A DNA stretch of 16,260 nt, from contig CADBXH010000030.1 of the NCBI GenBank assembly GCA_902798605.1, positions 1 to 16,260 of the forward strand. Reading direction: 5' to 3'. The notes under the pieces were generated by a model. The model searched no databases. It worked only from the letters and a program-made list of their open reading frames with translations, and was not told the origin of the DNA. The translations under genes and the position numbers were made by a program. Each line of letters begins with the position of its first letter. Within the stretch, counting starts at the first letter, position 1. Positions 1 through 8,900 of this stretch are shown here, in pieces. The stretch comes from an uncultured Ruminococcus sp. GTDB lineage: Bacteria > Bacillota_A > Clostridia > Oscillospirales > Acutalibacteraceae.

Positions 1-34
1 GAGATTCATTCTCTTTTAATCTAATCTCTGCCAT
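1..34 (-). CDS. rpsU: Ribosomal protein S21 (bS21), N-terminal fragment, runs off the window
   Basis: Only the first 11 codons are visible, reading M-A-E-I-R-L-K-E-N-E-S. This matches the conserved start of bacterial bS21 (small basic 30S subunit protein, typically M-x-E-[IV]-[RK]-x-K-E-N-E-S). The ATG at 34-32 has a very strong Shine-Dalgarno sequence, GGGAGGG (42-48), with a 7-nt spacer, and a near-consensus promoter lies just upstream, so it is a real gene start and not a chance ORF. The gene continues past position 1. It is transcribed in the same direction as leuS but from its own promoter. Identification rests on a short match: the start is well supported, the product name somewhat less so. 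Confidence 0.8.
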   Translation of the reverse strand, partial: MAEIRLKENES

Positions 35-51
35 CTATCTTCCCTCCCATC

Positions 52-86
52 TGCCATATGGCATGGGTACTTTGCATAATTTGCAA
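52..86. promoter_or_regulatory. Two dyad-symmetric sites in the rpsU leader / start region
   Basis: A perfect 12-bp palindrome TGCCATATGGCA lies at 52-63, and an inverted repeat TTGCA-5nt-TGCAA at 72-86 overlaps the predicted transcription start. The octamer TCTGCCAT occurs directly repeated at 27-34 and 50-57 (plus strand). These could be operator half-sites, weak RNA stems or chance. No specific regulator is recognised. Confidence 0.3.
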
Positions 87-91
87 TAGCT

Positions 92-120
92 ATTATACAA
101 TATGCAGTCAAAAAAGTCAA
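92..120 (-). promoter_or_regulatory. Near-consensus housekeeping (sigma-A type) promoter for rpsU
   Basis: On the minus strand a -35 box TTGACT (115-120) and a perfect -10 box TATAAT (92-97) are separated by exactly 17 bp (98-114). Transcription should start near 84-87, giving a leader of about 50 nt before the rpsU start codon. The -35 region lies in a tandem TTGACT-TTT-TTGACT (106-120); only the upstream copy has correct spacing. This is the best promoter seen in the window and it separates rpsU from the leuS operon. Confidence 0.85.
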
Positions 121-163
121 TAGGAATGTAGAATTTTAGAAATTTTTTTGAAAAACGCTCGAT

Positions 164-2575
164 TTATGGCTTAACAACAAGATTAATCAGCTTTTTGGGA
201 ACAACGATCTCTTTGATGATATTCATTCCCTCAACAGCCGCCTGAACCTTTTCTTCAGCCTTCGCGAGAGTCAGCAATTCGTCCTTTGAAGCGTCAACCG
301 GAACATTGAGCTTTGCCTTGATCTTACCGTTGACCTGAACAACGATCTCAACTGTGTCGTCAACACACTTGCTCTCATCATACTCAGGCCATTCGGTCTC
401 GGCAAGGATACCATCGCCCAAATTGCAAGCCTGATAAACTTCCTCAGTAACGTGAGGAGCAAACGGGTTGAGCAGGATAGAGAATATCCTGAGTTCTTCC
501 CTATTGATCGACTTTGTGTTTGAAATATCGTTGATAAGCGCCATCAAAGCGGCGATCGCCGTATTGAACTTGATGTTCTCGATATCCTCGCCGACCTTCT
601 TGATAGTCTTGTGGAACGCGCTCTCGAGCTCGGGACGGATCTTGTCGCCGTCGATTAGGTTGTTCTGCAAATTCCAGTAACGCTCAACGAACCTGCGGCA
701 GCCGCGGATGCTCGCCTGGCTCCACGGAGCGGCCTTTTCAAAGTCGCCGATAAACATCTCATAAAGGCGCATAGTGTCAGCGCCGTATTCGTTGACGATG
801 TCATCGGGATTGACAACGTTGCCTCTCGATTTACTCATCTTCTCGCCGTTCTCACCCAAGATCATACCGTGAGATGTACGCTTTGCGTACGGCTCTTTTG
901 TGGGAACAACGCCGATGTCATAGAGGAACTTGTGCCAAAAACGGCTGTAGAGCAGGTGAAGCGTAGTATGCTCCATACCGCCGTTATACCAGTCTACAGG
1001 CGACCAGTAATCGAGCGCCTCTTTTGAAGCCAATGCCTCATTGTTGTGAGGATCCATATATCTGAGATAATACCACGATGAACCCGCCCACTGAGGCATT
1101 GTGTCAGTCTCTCTGTGAGCCTTGCCGCCGCACTTGGGACAGGTTGTTGTGATCCAGTCGGTCATCTTGGCAAGCGGAGACTCGCCGTTATCGGTAGGCT
1201 CGTAGGAATCTACCATCGGGAGCTTAAGCGGAAGCTCGCTCTCGTCTATCGGAACATATCCGCACTTGTCGCAGTGCACGATCGGGATAGGCTCGCCCCA
1301 GTAACGCTGGCGTGAGAATACCCAGTCGCGGAGCTTGTAATTTACCTTTGCGTGACCCTTGCCCTCTGCAGTGAGCCAATCGATGATCTTTACCTTTGCC
1401 TCATCAACAGTCAACCCATCGAGCATACCGGAGTTGACCATAATTCCCGTAGCGCATTCGGTAAACGCTTCTTCCTCAACATTACCGCCCTTTACTACCT
1501 CGATGATAGGAAGGTTGAATTTCTTAGCAAACTCCCAGTCACGGGTATCGTGCGCGGGAACCGCCATGATCGCGCCTGTACCGTAAGATACAAGAACATA
1601 GTCAGAGATAAAAATCGGGATCTCTGTATTGTTTACGGGGTTGATCGCCCTAACGCCGTCAAGCAGAACTCCTGTCTTGTCCTTAGCGACCTCTGTGCGC
1701 TCAAAGTCCGACTTGCGCGCGGCAGCGGCCTGATAAGCTCTGACCTCGTCCATATTTTTGAGTGTGTCCGCCCACTTTTCAATAAGCGGGTGCTCGGGAG
1801 AAATTACCATATATGTCGCGCCGTAAAGTGTATCGGCACGGGTAGTATAAATCGTAAGTGTATCGCCGGAGGTCGTAGTAAAATCGACCTCTGCGCCTGT
1901 GCTTCTGCCGATCCAGTTCTTCTGCTGAGCCTTTACCCTGTCGGGATAATCAACAAGATCAAGGTCGTTGATAAGTCTGTCGGCGTACTCTGTGATCTTG
2001 AGCATCCACTGGGATTTTACCTTATGAACGACCTCGGCGCCACAGCGCTCACACACACCGTTTACGACTTCCTCGTTAGCAAGCACGCATTTGCAGGAGG
2101 TACACCAGTTTACATTCATTTCTTTTTTATACGCGAGGTTGTGCTTAAAGAGCTGAATAAATATCCACTGCGTCCACTTGTAGTAATCGGGATCTGTGGT
2201 GTTGATCTCACGGCTCCAGTCGAACGAGATGCCGAGCGACTGGATCTGCTTTTTAAAGCGTTCAATGTTATTCTTTGTTACGATCTCGGGATGAATGTGG
2301 TTTTTGATAGCGTAGTTTTCGGTAGGCAGACCAAACGCGTCCCAGCCTATGGGATAAAGCACATTATAACCCTGAAGTCTGCGCTTTCTCGCAACGGTGT
2401 CAAGCGCGGTGTACGGACGGGGGTGTCCTACATGCAGACCCTGCCCCGAAGGATAAGGAAACTCGATAAGAGCGTAAAACTTTTCCTTATCGCTCTTTTC
2501 ATCAGCGTGAAAAACGCCCTTTTCTTCCCAGATTTCCTGCCACTTGGGCTCTACTGATTTGTGATTATACTTCAT
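164..2575 (-). CDS. leuS: Leucyl-tRNA synthetase (class Ia)
   Basis: LeuRS charges tRNA(Leu) with leucine in the cytoplasm and hydrolyses mischarged tRNA in its CP1 editing domain. From the chosen start the protein is 803 aa, normal for bacterial LeuRS. Visible landmarks are the class I HIGH-type motif HVGH (residues 48-51, in the variant context [14 protein letters not shown]), zinc-type CxxC pairs, the editing-domain threonine-rich TTRADTLYG and VPAHDTRD segments, and the KMSKS motif near residue 578. The start is the ATG at 2575-2573, preceded by GGAGGG (2583-2588) with a 7-nt spacer. An in-frame TTG five codons upstream overlaps that Shine-Dalgarno sequence and is unlikely. It is the last gene of the operon, 20 bp after rsfS. 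That gap is too short for a T-box leader, so leucine-specific control at this junction is not evident. Confidence 0.98.
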   Translation of the reverse strand: MKYNHKSVEPKWQEIWEEKGVFHADEKSDKEKFYALIEFPYPSGQGLHVGHPRPYTALDTVARKRRLQGYNVLYPIGWDAFGLPTENYAIKNHIHPEIVTKNNIERFKKQIQSLGISFDWSREINTTDPDYYKWTQWIFIQLFKHNLAYKKEMNVNWCTSCKCVLANEEVVNGVCERCGAEVVHKVKSQWMLKITEYADRLINDLDLVDYPDRVKAQQKNWIGRSTGAEVDFTTTSGDTLTIYTTRADTLYGATYMVISPEHPLIEKWADTLKNMDEVRAYQAAAARKSDFERTEVAKDKTGVLLDGVRAINPVNNTEIPIFISDYVLVSYGTGAIMAVPAHDTRDWEFAKKFNLPIIEVVKGGNVEEEAFTECATGIMVNSGMLDGLTVDEAKVKIIDWLTAEGKGHAKVNYKLRDWVFSRQRYWGEPIPIVHCDKCGYVPIDESELPLKLPMVDSYEPTDNGESPLAKMTDWITTTCPKCGGKAHRETDTMPQWAGSSWYYLRYMDPHNNEALASKEALDYWSPVDWYNGGMEHTTLHLLYSRFWHKFLYDIGVVPTKEPYAKRTSHGMILGENGEKMSKSRGNVVNPDDIVNEYGADTMRLYEMFIGDFEKAAPWSQASIRGCRRFVERYWNLQNNLIDGDKIRPELESAFHKTIKKVGEDIENIKFNTAIAALMALINDISNTKSINREELRIFSILLNPFAPHVTEEVYQACNLGDGILAETEWPEYDESKCVDDTVEIVVQVNGKIKAKLNVPVDASKDELLTLAKAEEKVQAAVEGMNIIKEIVVPKKLINLVVKP

Positions 2576-2582
2576 ATTTAAA

Positions 2583-2588
2583 CCCTCC
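2583..2588 (-). promoter_or_regulatory. Shine-Dalgarno sequence that fixes the leuS start
   Basis: GGAGGG on the minus strand with a 7-nt spacer to the ATG at 2575. It overlaps an in-frame TTG (2590-2588), ruling that codon out as the practical start. Confidence 0.85.
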
Positions 2589-2595
2589 AAGAGAA

Positions 2596-2949
2596 TTAAT
2601 CTACTATTCCTGTTAAGTCAACGGGCTTGCCGTCCTGCCAGAGCCTGTCAAGGTCGTAAAACTCCCTGGCTTCCTGTGAAAAAACATTTACGATAACATC
2701 AACATAGTCGAGCAATATCCAGCTGTTTGAGCGGTAGCCCTCTATATGACTGACGGAAACTCCCGCCTTGTCAAGCTGATATTCTACCTCATCGGCAAGT
2801 GCCTTTACATGGGTTGAACTGTTACCTGTGGCGATAACCATATAATCGGCGATCACGGTAATGTCGCTGATCTCTATGACCTGTATATCAAGTCCGATTT
2901 TGCCGCTTATCGCCTTTGCCGCGGCTATCGCGGTATCATAAGAATTCAT
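2596..2949 (-). CDS. rsfS: Ribosome silencing factor RsfS (Iojap/YbeB family)
   Basis: A 117-aa protein of the RsfS/Iojap/DUF143 family. Family members bind uL14 on the 50S subunit and block subunit joining, lowering translation under nutrient limitation. The family fold is seen in the segments [41 protein letters not shown] and [21 protein letters not shown], and the length is typical. The ATG at 2949 follows yqeK by 3 bp. A Shine-Dalgarno AAAGGA lies 7 nt upstream, in a tandemly repeated AAAGGAATAG that overlaps the end of yqeK. The neighbours nadD and yqeK upstream and leuS downstream are the usual Clostridia arrangement. Confidence 0.96.
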   Translation of the reverse strand: MNSYDTAIAAAKAISGKIGLDIQVIEISDITVIADYMVIATGNSSTHVKALADEVEYQLDKAGVSVSHIEGYRSNSWILLDYVDVIVNVFSQEAREFYDLDRLWQDGKPVDLTGIVD

Positions 2950-2952
2950 AAT

Positions 2953-3531
2953 CTATTCCTTTCTATTCCTTTTCATTACAATATCATTATAACCGAATAT
3001 CTCATCGGGATGTATCGCGCTCTCGAGAGAAGACAGCTTGTTTATCGTGAACTGATAGCTGAATATCATAGCGTCCTCAAGGCTTTTGCGCGACAGTTCT
3101 CTCATAACCTCTACCCCGTTGTAATCTCTGCCTTTGGCGGTGTAATCCGCGGTGTAGATTATCTTTTCGAGCAGGCTCATATTCGCCCTGCCCGTGGTGT
3201 GGTACCTTATCGCGTTTATTATATCAGGGTCGGTTATCCCGAGCTCCGTTTGAATATAAACGCTTCCGCTTATAGCGTGCCACAGCTTTGGCGCCTGTTT
3301 TTGAACATCGTCTAAGATTATACCACCGTCATTAATAATTTGCAACTGCCTGTCCTTGGGTATCTCCTTTGTGATGTCGTGAAGTATTCCGGCGGTATAT
3401 GCTTTGTCAACATCGTCGCCGTAAAGCTTGGCAAGCTTTACCGCCTCATCGGCAACATTTACGCTGTGCTCATAGCGGTAATCACCCATAAGCTCTCTTA
3501 TAATCTTTTTATAATCGGGATTTTCCATCAT
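2953..3531 (-). CDS. yqeK: HD-domain hydrolase YqeK (symmetrical Ap4A hydrolase family)
   Basis: A 192-aa HD-superfamily metal-dependent phosphohydrolase. Metal ligands fit the HD pattern: H22 in YEHSVNVADEA, the H51-D52 pair in GILHD, a later histidine in the LWHAISG segment, and an aspartate in YTADYTAKGRDY. The B. subtilis family member splits diadenosine tetraphosphate symmetrically to ADP; the same role is inferred here from family and context. It sits 1 bp after nadD and 3 bp before rsfS. Two tandem ATGs are present (3531 and 3528). The Shine-Dalgarno GGAAG inside the nadD stop region serves either one, so the N-terminus is uncertain by one residue. Confidence 0.93.
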   Translation of the reverse strand: MMENPDYKKIIRELMGDYRYEHSVNVADEAVKLAKLYGDDVDKAYTAGILHDITKEIPKDRQLQIINDGGIILDDVQKQAPKLWHAISGSVYIQTELGITDPDIINAIRYHTTGRANMSLLEKIIYTADYTAKGRDYNGVEVMRELSRKSLEDAMIFSYQFTINKLSSLESAIHPDEIFGYNDIVMKRNRKE

Positions 3532-3532
3532 A

Positions 3533-4141
3533 TCACTTCCGATATAAGTTTTTCTCGGTTATATATCCATAAACCTCAGGGGTTATCATATCCCTAATCT
3601 TTTGATAATCGTCTATGTTATCCCTGACATATGTTGAGGACGCGGTGTCAAAAACGGTTTTTGAAAGCATAAAAATCCTCGCGCCCATAGGCTTTATCAC
3701 ATTTTCGGCGTACTCTTCCATCTTTTCAAAATCGGAATCGACCCTCGGTACGCCGATAATGTTAGCCGTTTCAAAAATCGTCTCGGGCTCTCTCCATTTG
3801 TCGAGAGTCAAAAACATATCCGCGCCCGTCAAAAGAAAAAGCTCGTCATTCGGATTTTGTTTTTTTAATTCAAGCAGGGTCTCATATGTATAGCTCTTCC
3901 CCTCGCGTTTAAGCTCGATATCCGACGACTCCATATTTTTATGATCCTTTAAGGAAATGTTGATCATTTCGAGCCTGTCCATACCGCTCGCCAACTCTTT
4001 ATTGGATTTATGCGGAGGCGTGTTGTCGGGGATAAACAAAATCTTATCGAGCTTTATTTCATCCAAAACGAGCTGACCGAGCCTGATGTGCCCTAAATGG
4101 ATCGGGTTGAATGTCCCGCCGAAGATTCCGATTTTGCTCAT
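3533..4141 (-). CDS. nadD: Nicotinate-nucleotide adenylyltransferase
   Basis: NadD adenylates nicotinate mononucleotide with ATP to give deamido-NAD, a late step of NAD synthesis. The 202-aa protein carries the nucleotidyltransferase motif GIFGGTFNPIHLGH at residues 5-18 (GxFxPxHxGH), the substrate-loop PPHKSNK around residues 42-48, and a C-terminal SSTYVRD matching the family ISSTxIR motif, with the leading isoleucine replaced by alanine. The ATG overlaps the yhbY stop in an ATGA junction (4138-4141). No strong Shine-Dalgarno sequence is seen, which suggests translational coupling to yhbY. The next gene, yqeK, starts 1 bp after the stop; nadD-yqeK adjacency is typical of Firmicutes. Confidence 0.96.
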   Translation of the reverse strand: MSKIGIFGGTFNPIHLGHIRLGQLVLDEIKLDKILFIPDNTPPHKSNKELASGMDRLEMINISLKDHKNMESSDIELKREGKSYTYETLLELKKQNPNDELFLLTGADMFLTLDKWREPETIFETANIIGVPRVDSDFEKMEEYAENVIKPMGARIFMLSKTVFDTASSTYVRDNIDDYQKIRDMITPEVYGYITEKNLYRK

Positions 4142-4443
4142 TTCTTTTTAACCTTCGGCAATGTGATCTTCGGTTCATCGGGATTCGGTCTGTAGAGCAC
4201 AAACTTTGAACCGATCACCTGAACTACGTCAGCTTTGCATTTTTCCGCTATAATATCAGCCGCCTCGCGCGAGGAATACGCGCTTGTTTCAAGCGTTTTG
4301 GCTTTTATGAGCTCCCTCGCGGTCAGCGCGGTGTCCGCCTGCATAATTATATTGTCAGTGATCTCTCCCTTGCCGATGATAAGGATAGTTTCCATACTAT
4401 TGGCAAGACCTCTGAGATACGCGCGTTGTTTACTTGTTAGCAT
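4138..4443 (-). CDS. yhbY: CRM-domain RNA-binding protein YhbY/YqeI
   Basis: A 101-aa, single CRM (CRS1-YhbY) domain protein. It shows the family opening TSKQRAYLRGLAN, the GKGEITDNII loop corresponding to the conserved GxxG-type RNA-binding loop, LKAREL-like TARELIKAKTL, and the terminal IGSKFVLYRPN. A basic tail (KVKKK) follows. CRM proteins bind RNA, and bacterial YhbY associates with pre-50S particles, so a role in ribosome assembly is inferred. It starts 12 bp after the pyrophosphatase gene, with an AGAGGT ribosome-binding site in the gap, and overlaps nadD by 4 bp. In many Clostridia obgE precedes yhbY; here a nucleotide pyrophosphatase gene takes that place. Confidence 0.95.
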   Translation of the reverse strand: MLTSKQRAYLRGLANSMETILIIGKGEITDNIIMQADTALTARELIKAKTLETSAYSSREAADIIAEKCKADVVQVIGSKFVLYRPNPDEPKITLPKVKKK

Positions 4444-4455
4444 AAAATACCTCTG

Positions 4456-5049
4456 TTATGAAAATTCTTTTTCAAGCTCTGCTTTGAGCTTTCTTAACGC
4501 CTTTCCACGGTGACTGACTTTATCCTTTTCCTCCGCGGTAAGCTGGGCAAAGGATTTATCGCCCTGCATAAAAATCGGATCATAGCCAAAACCGCCGTTG
4601 CCGATAAAGCTGTATCCGATTTTACCTTCGCATCTTTCTTCTATGTCTATCCTTTTGCCGTCGGGCAAAATGCAGCAGATAGCGCAGGTATAGTGCGCCG
4701 TTCGCTCTCCATCGGGAACACCCTCTAATTTTTCAAGGATCTTTGCGGTGCGGTCCTCGTCCGTTACGCAGTCCTCGGGGCTGTAGCGGGCCGAGAATAT
4801 CCCGGGTCTGCCGTCAAGAGCGTCCACACAGATACCGCTGTCGTCCGCGACCGCGGGCATACCTGTCTTTTCAAAAGCTGCGTTAGCCTTAATAAAGGCA
4901 TTCTCCGAAAAAGTTGTGCCTGTCTCGTCTACCTCGTCGAGAACAACGCCTGCTTCTTTTGCAGAAACTGCCTCTATCCCGAGCGGGTTTAATATCCTTT
5001 CAAGCTCAACAAGTTTTTTTGCGTTGTTGGTAGCAATAATAAACTTCAT
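4456..5049 (-). CDS. rdgB: XTP/dITP pyrophosphatase (RdgB/HAM1 family)
   Basis: This family removes non-canonical purine nucleotides (ITP, dITP, XTP) by hydrolysis to the monophosphate and pyrophosphate, which keeps them out of DNA and RNA. The 197-aa protein shows the nucleotide-binding opening IIATNNAKKLVEL, TFSENAFIKA, the catalytic DDSGICVDAL (Asp69-Asp70) with GRPGIFSARY, the FGYDPIF motif, and SHRGKALRKL near the C-terminus. The start is the ATG at 5049: it begins right at the family N-terminus and has GGAG (5057-5060) 7 nt upstream, inside the last codons of ftsY. The longer upstream reading only overlaps ftsY and is rejected. It follows ftsY by 4 bp, so they are co-expressed. Confidence 0.96.
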   Translation of the reverse strand: MKFIIATNNAKKLVELERILNPLGIEAVSAKEAGVVLDEVDETGTTFSENAFIKANAAFEKTGMPAVADDSGICVDALDGRPGIFSARYSPEDCVTDEDRTAKILEKLEGVPDGERTAHYTCAICCILPDGKRIDIEERCEGKIGYSFIGNGGFGYDPIFMQGDKSFAQLTAEEKDKVSHRGKALRKLKAELEKEFS

Positions 5050-5053
5050 CAAA

Positions 5054-5968
5054 TCACTCCGTCTCGGCAAACAATGCCTTTGCGAAATCTTCGGCATTGA
5101 AGGGCTGTAAATCGTCAATCTGCTCGCCTACGCCGATATATTTAACCGGGATACCGAGTCCTTCCTTGATAGCAAGCACGACTCCGCCCTTTGCGGTTCC
5201 GTCAAGCTTTGTGAGCACGATACCGGTGATTCCCGTTGCCTCTCTGAACTGCTCCGCCTGATTGACAGCGTTCTGTCCTGTAGTAGCGTCAAGCACAAGG
5301 AGCTTTTCTTTTGCGGCGTCGGGAAGCTCGCGGTCAATGACCCTGTTGATCTTCGCAAGCTCGTCCATAAGGTGCTTTTTATTGTGAAGTCTGCCGGCGG
5401 TGTCGCAGATAATAACATCCGCTCCTCTCGCCTTTGCGGCGGCGATAGCGTCAAAGATAACAGCGGCGGGGTCGCTGCCCTCTCCCTGCTTGATTATCTC
5501 GCATCCGCTGCGCTGAGCCCAGATATCAAGCTGGTCGATAGCGGCGGCGCGGAAAGTATCGGCAGCCGCCAAAAGTACCCTCTTGCCCTGATCGGACAAC
5601 TGCTTTGCAAGCTTGCCGATCGTAGTGGTCTTGCCTACGCCGTTAACGCCGATCACAAGGATAATAGACGGTGAGGTCGAAATATCGAGCTCCTCTCCGC
5701 CCGAAAGCATCTCTGTGATGATGTCCTCTAATAGTCCGCTGATTTCTGACGGGTCGGTTACGCCTTCCTTTTTAACTCTTACTCTTAATTCATCGCAGAT
5801 TTTTTCCGCGGTGGGAACGCCTACATCACCCATAACAAGGAGTTCCTCGAGTTCTTCAAACAGCTCCTCGTCGATTTTGGTAAAGGACTTTAGCATCGAG
5901 TCGATTTGTCCCATTACCGCGTCGCGAGTCTTTTTTAATCCCTCTTTGATTTTACTGAATAATCCCAT
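5054..5968 (-). CDS. ftsY: Signal recognition particle receptor FtsY
   Basis: FtsY is the SRP receptor GTPase that pairs with Ffh at the membrane to hand ribosome-nascent chains to SecYEG. The 304-aa protein has a short N-terminal region beginning MGLFSKIKEGLKKT, a likely membrane-contacting amphipathic helix, instead of the long acidic A domain of E. coli. It continues into the N domain and then the G domain: P-loop GVNGVGKTT (107-115), DTFRAAA (138-144), DTAGR (189-193), TKLDGTAKGG (253-262) and the terminal IGVGEQIDDLQPF. It starts 15 bp after smc, with AAGGA as ribosome-binding site. smc-ftsY adjacency is standard in Firmicutes. Confidence 0.98.
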   Translation of the reverse strand: MGLFSKIKEGLKKTRDAVMGQIDSMLKSFTKIDEELFEELEELLVMGDVGVPTAEKICDELRVRVKKEGVTDPSEISGLLEDIITEMLSGGEELDISTSPSIILVIGVNGVGKTTTIGKLAKQLSDQGKRVLLAAADTFRAAAIDQLDIWAQRSGCEIIKQGEGSDPAAVIFDAIAAAKARGADVIICDTAGRLHNKKHLMDELAKINRVIDRELPDAAKEKLLVLDATTGQNAVNQAEQFREATGITGIVLTKLDGTAKGGVVLAIKEGLGIPVKYIGVGEQIDDLQPFNAEDFAKALFAETE

Positions 5969-5983
5969 AATTATGTTCCTTTA

Positions 5984-8900
5984 TTATTTATCTAAGCCGA
6001 GTTTTTCGGCAACTTCTGTTGATCGCAGTTCAAGCAGCTTTGATATACCCTCGTCCTGCATAGTAACACCGTATAACACATCCGCTTCTTCCATTGTTCC
6101 GCGCCTGTGTGTGATAAGAATAAACTGGGTCTTGCCGGTCATTCTTCTCAGGTAGCTTGCGAAACGGAATACGTTTACATCGTCAAGCGCCGCCTCGATC
6201 TCGTCCATTACGCAGAACGGAGCAGGTCTGACCTTCATAATAGCGAAGTAAAGCGCGATCGCGACAAGCGCTTTTTCACCGCCGGACAGCGCGTCGAGGT
6301 GAACGACGATCTTACCGGGAGGATGAACAAGTATATCAATTCCGCTTGTCAGGATATTTTCGGGGTCTGACAGCGAAAGTGAAGCCGTACCGCCGCCGAA
6401 AAGCTCCTTGAACGTGCGTGTAAAGTTGTTGTTGATCTGATCAAAGCTCTCAACAAAGACTTCTTTCATCTGCTTTGTTAGGTTAGTGATCAGCTTTTCT
6501 ATCTCGCTCTTGGATTTTTCAACATCGGCGACCTGAGCGCTCATAAACTCGTATCGCTCGGAAACCTCTTTGTATTCCTCAATAGCGCTGACGTTGACGG
6601 TGCCAAGAGACTTAATGCTGCGCTTTAATTCATTAAGTCGCGACTGAGCCTTTGAATTATCCTCGATCTCAATAGCGATCTTCTCAGCCTCTCGCTTTGT
6701 GAGCTCGTACTCATCCCAAAGCTTAGAGATGATATTATCATAATCCTTCTGGATATTGATCTTTCGCTCTTCAAGCCTTGCAAGCTCTCTGCCCGAAACC
6801 TCACGCTCGTTGTTCTTGTCGCGCTCAACGTTTCTTATCTCAACGCCGCGCTTTTCGAGCAACTCACGCTGAGATGATATAGCTTCGATCTGCTCGGTGA
6901 TGGACTTCTGAGTATTTTCAAGGCTTTCTATATCACTTTGATAACTTGCGATATCGGCATTGATCTCTTCTATCGTTTTTTCAATCCCCTCGATCTGGGC
7001 GAGCATCATTGCCTTACGCTTATCGTTGCCCGAACCGGCGTTACGCGCGAAAACTATCTCGGAATTCAGCGCGTCAATGTCCTTTTGAGCGGTAACGATT
7101 TCAAGGCGGATGTTTTGCAGCTTAACGCTCAGCTCCTCGCGCTTTTTAGTAAGCTCTGCGCGGTTTCCCGTTACGGAATTTACGCGATCCTCGATCTCAG
7201 CGATCTTAACATTAAGCTCCGCAAGCTTTGCCTTTGCGTCCTTTTGACCCTCTTTTAGGTTTTCTATCTTGTCGGCGCATTCGCCAAGCTCCTGCTCGGC
7301 ACTCTCAACCGCCGCCTGTGTGTTATTTATCTCGTTATCGCAGGCGCGTTTTTCGGCTTCGAGCCTTACAAGATCCTGTTGCTTGTTAGAAAGATCCGCG
7401 CGATAACCGAGCAAATCCGCCTCAATGGCAGCGTATTCACGGTTGACCTGTTCGCTCTGCTTTTGCGCGTCCTGCGCTTTTTTGCTTAGCTTTTCAGTCT
7501 GCGATTTAAGCTTTTTGATCTCGGACTGACGGCTGAGCATTCCGGTGCTCCTCAGCTGAGAACCGCCTGTCATTGAACCGCCGGCATTAACGACCTGACC
7601 ATCCAAGGTTACCACCTTAAAACGGTATGAGTACTTTTTGGCGATTGCCGCCGCGCTGTTGAGGTCATCGGCGATAACGATTCTACCGAGCAGTGACCCG
7701 AGTATTTTAGAATACTTTTTATCACAGGAGCAAAGCTCGGCAGCTACACCTACAAATCCGTAACAGTCGTCAAGACCGTTTTCCTTTAGCTCTCTGGGCT
7801 TGATAGTATTGATTGGCAGGAAGGTCGCTCGTCCGCCGTCCGTGCTTTTCAAGTATTTGATAGCCTGCTTTGCGTCGTTATCGTTTTCGACAACGATATT
7901 CTGCATAGCCGCGCCGAGAGCGGTTTCAATAGCGACAGCATACTCAGACGGTACTGAAATAACCCTTGAAACAGGTCCGCAGATTCCTTTTAATTTGCCG
8001 TTTTTTGAAGCGTTTACAACCGACTTTACGCTCTTTGAAAAGCCTTCAAGATTTCGCTCGAGGTTTTCAAGGAAGTCGATTTTTCTTTGATGCTCTCTTA
8101 AATCGAGTCCGAGCTTTTCGCTCTCAGCCTTTAACTCAGCGCGTTTTTTATCCTTTGAGCCGAGCTTGATACTCAATCCCTCAATAGAATTTTCAAACGA
8201 CTGAACATCCTCATTCGCGGATTTGATATCCTCATCATACTGCGTTTGAAGCTCGACAAGCTCATTTAATACGGTCGTCTTTTCTTCAATAGTCTGATGT
8301 AAGACCTCTGTTCTCGATTCAAGCTCCGCGATACCCGTGTCCGCGGTCATATCAATTACTCTCGCGTCTGCTGACTGAGAGGTAAGCGCAGAAAGCTCGG
8401 ATGTCAGGCTTTGCAGCTCGTCTCCGCTTTTGCTTGAATCCATATTGATTTCGTTAAGCTCTTCGGAAACCTCGGCGTATTGCTTTTGCTTGCCCGTTAT
8501 CTCGGCGTCAAGAGATGTTATCTTCTTCTGCTTATCGCTTATACTCTGTTCTAATTTTGACAGATCGTCATCCGCCCTGTTTATCTCTCCTTTGATGCGC
8601 TCAATATTCTCGTTGTGGTGGAGAATATCATTTTCTGCAACAGAGATTGATGAACGCTTCTCTGCAATCTCGGAATCGAGCTTTGATATCTCTGCTCTGA
8701 GCGAGTCTGCCTTTGCGGATAATTCGCCGTTCTTCTGATAAATCTCCTCAGTCTCGCTCTGTATCTCTGCCAAAGCCTGCTCGGCTTCGTCATACTGAGC
8801 GCGGGCGATCGAGATTTTTTCATCTTGTTCTTTAAGATTATCCTGACTTTTGTCGAGCGAGATAAGCCAAAGAGCAATCTCAAGTCCGCGTTTTTCCTCG

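Noticed and set aside
121..163. Intrinsic terminator after leuS
   Set aside because: There are T-rich runs in the minus-strand sequence but no GC-containing stem in front of them, so no terminator is called and readthrough into rpsU stays possible.
1352..2557. A 401-codon plus-strand ORF opposite leuS
   Set aside because: It lies fully antisense to leuS, has no recognisable domain or ribosome-binding site, and is explained by the codon bias of leuS. The same applies to the other plus-strand open frames in the window.
2576..2590. TTG at 2590 as the leuS start
   Set aside because: It overlaps the GGAGGG Shine-Dalgarno sequence that serves the ATG at 2575; the added residues do not match the family.
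5050..5118. N-terminal extension of the XTP/dITP pyrophosphatase into ftsY
   Set aside because: The family starts at the MKFIIATNN segment, which has a good Shine-Dalgarno sequence; the 23 upstream codons just read ftsY in another frame.
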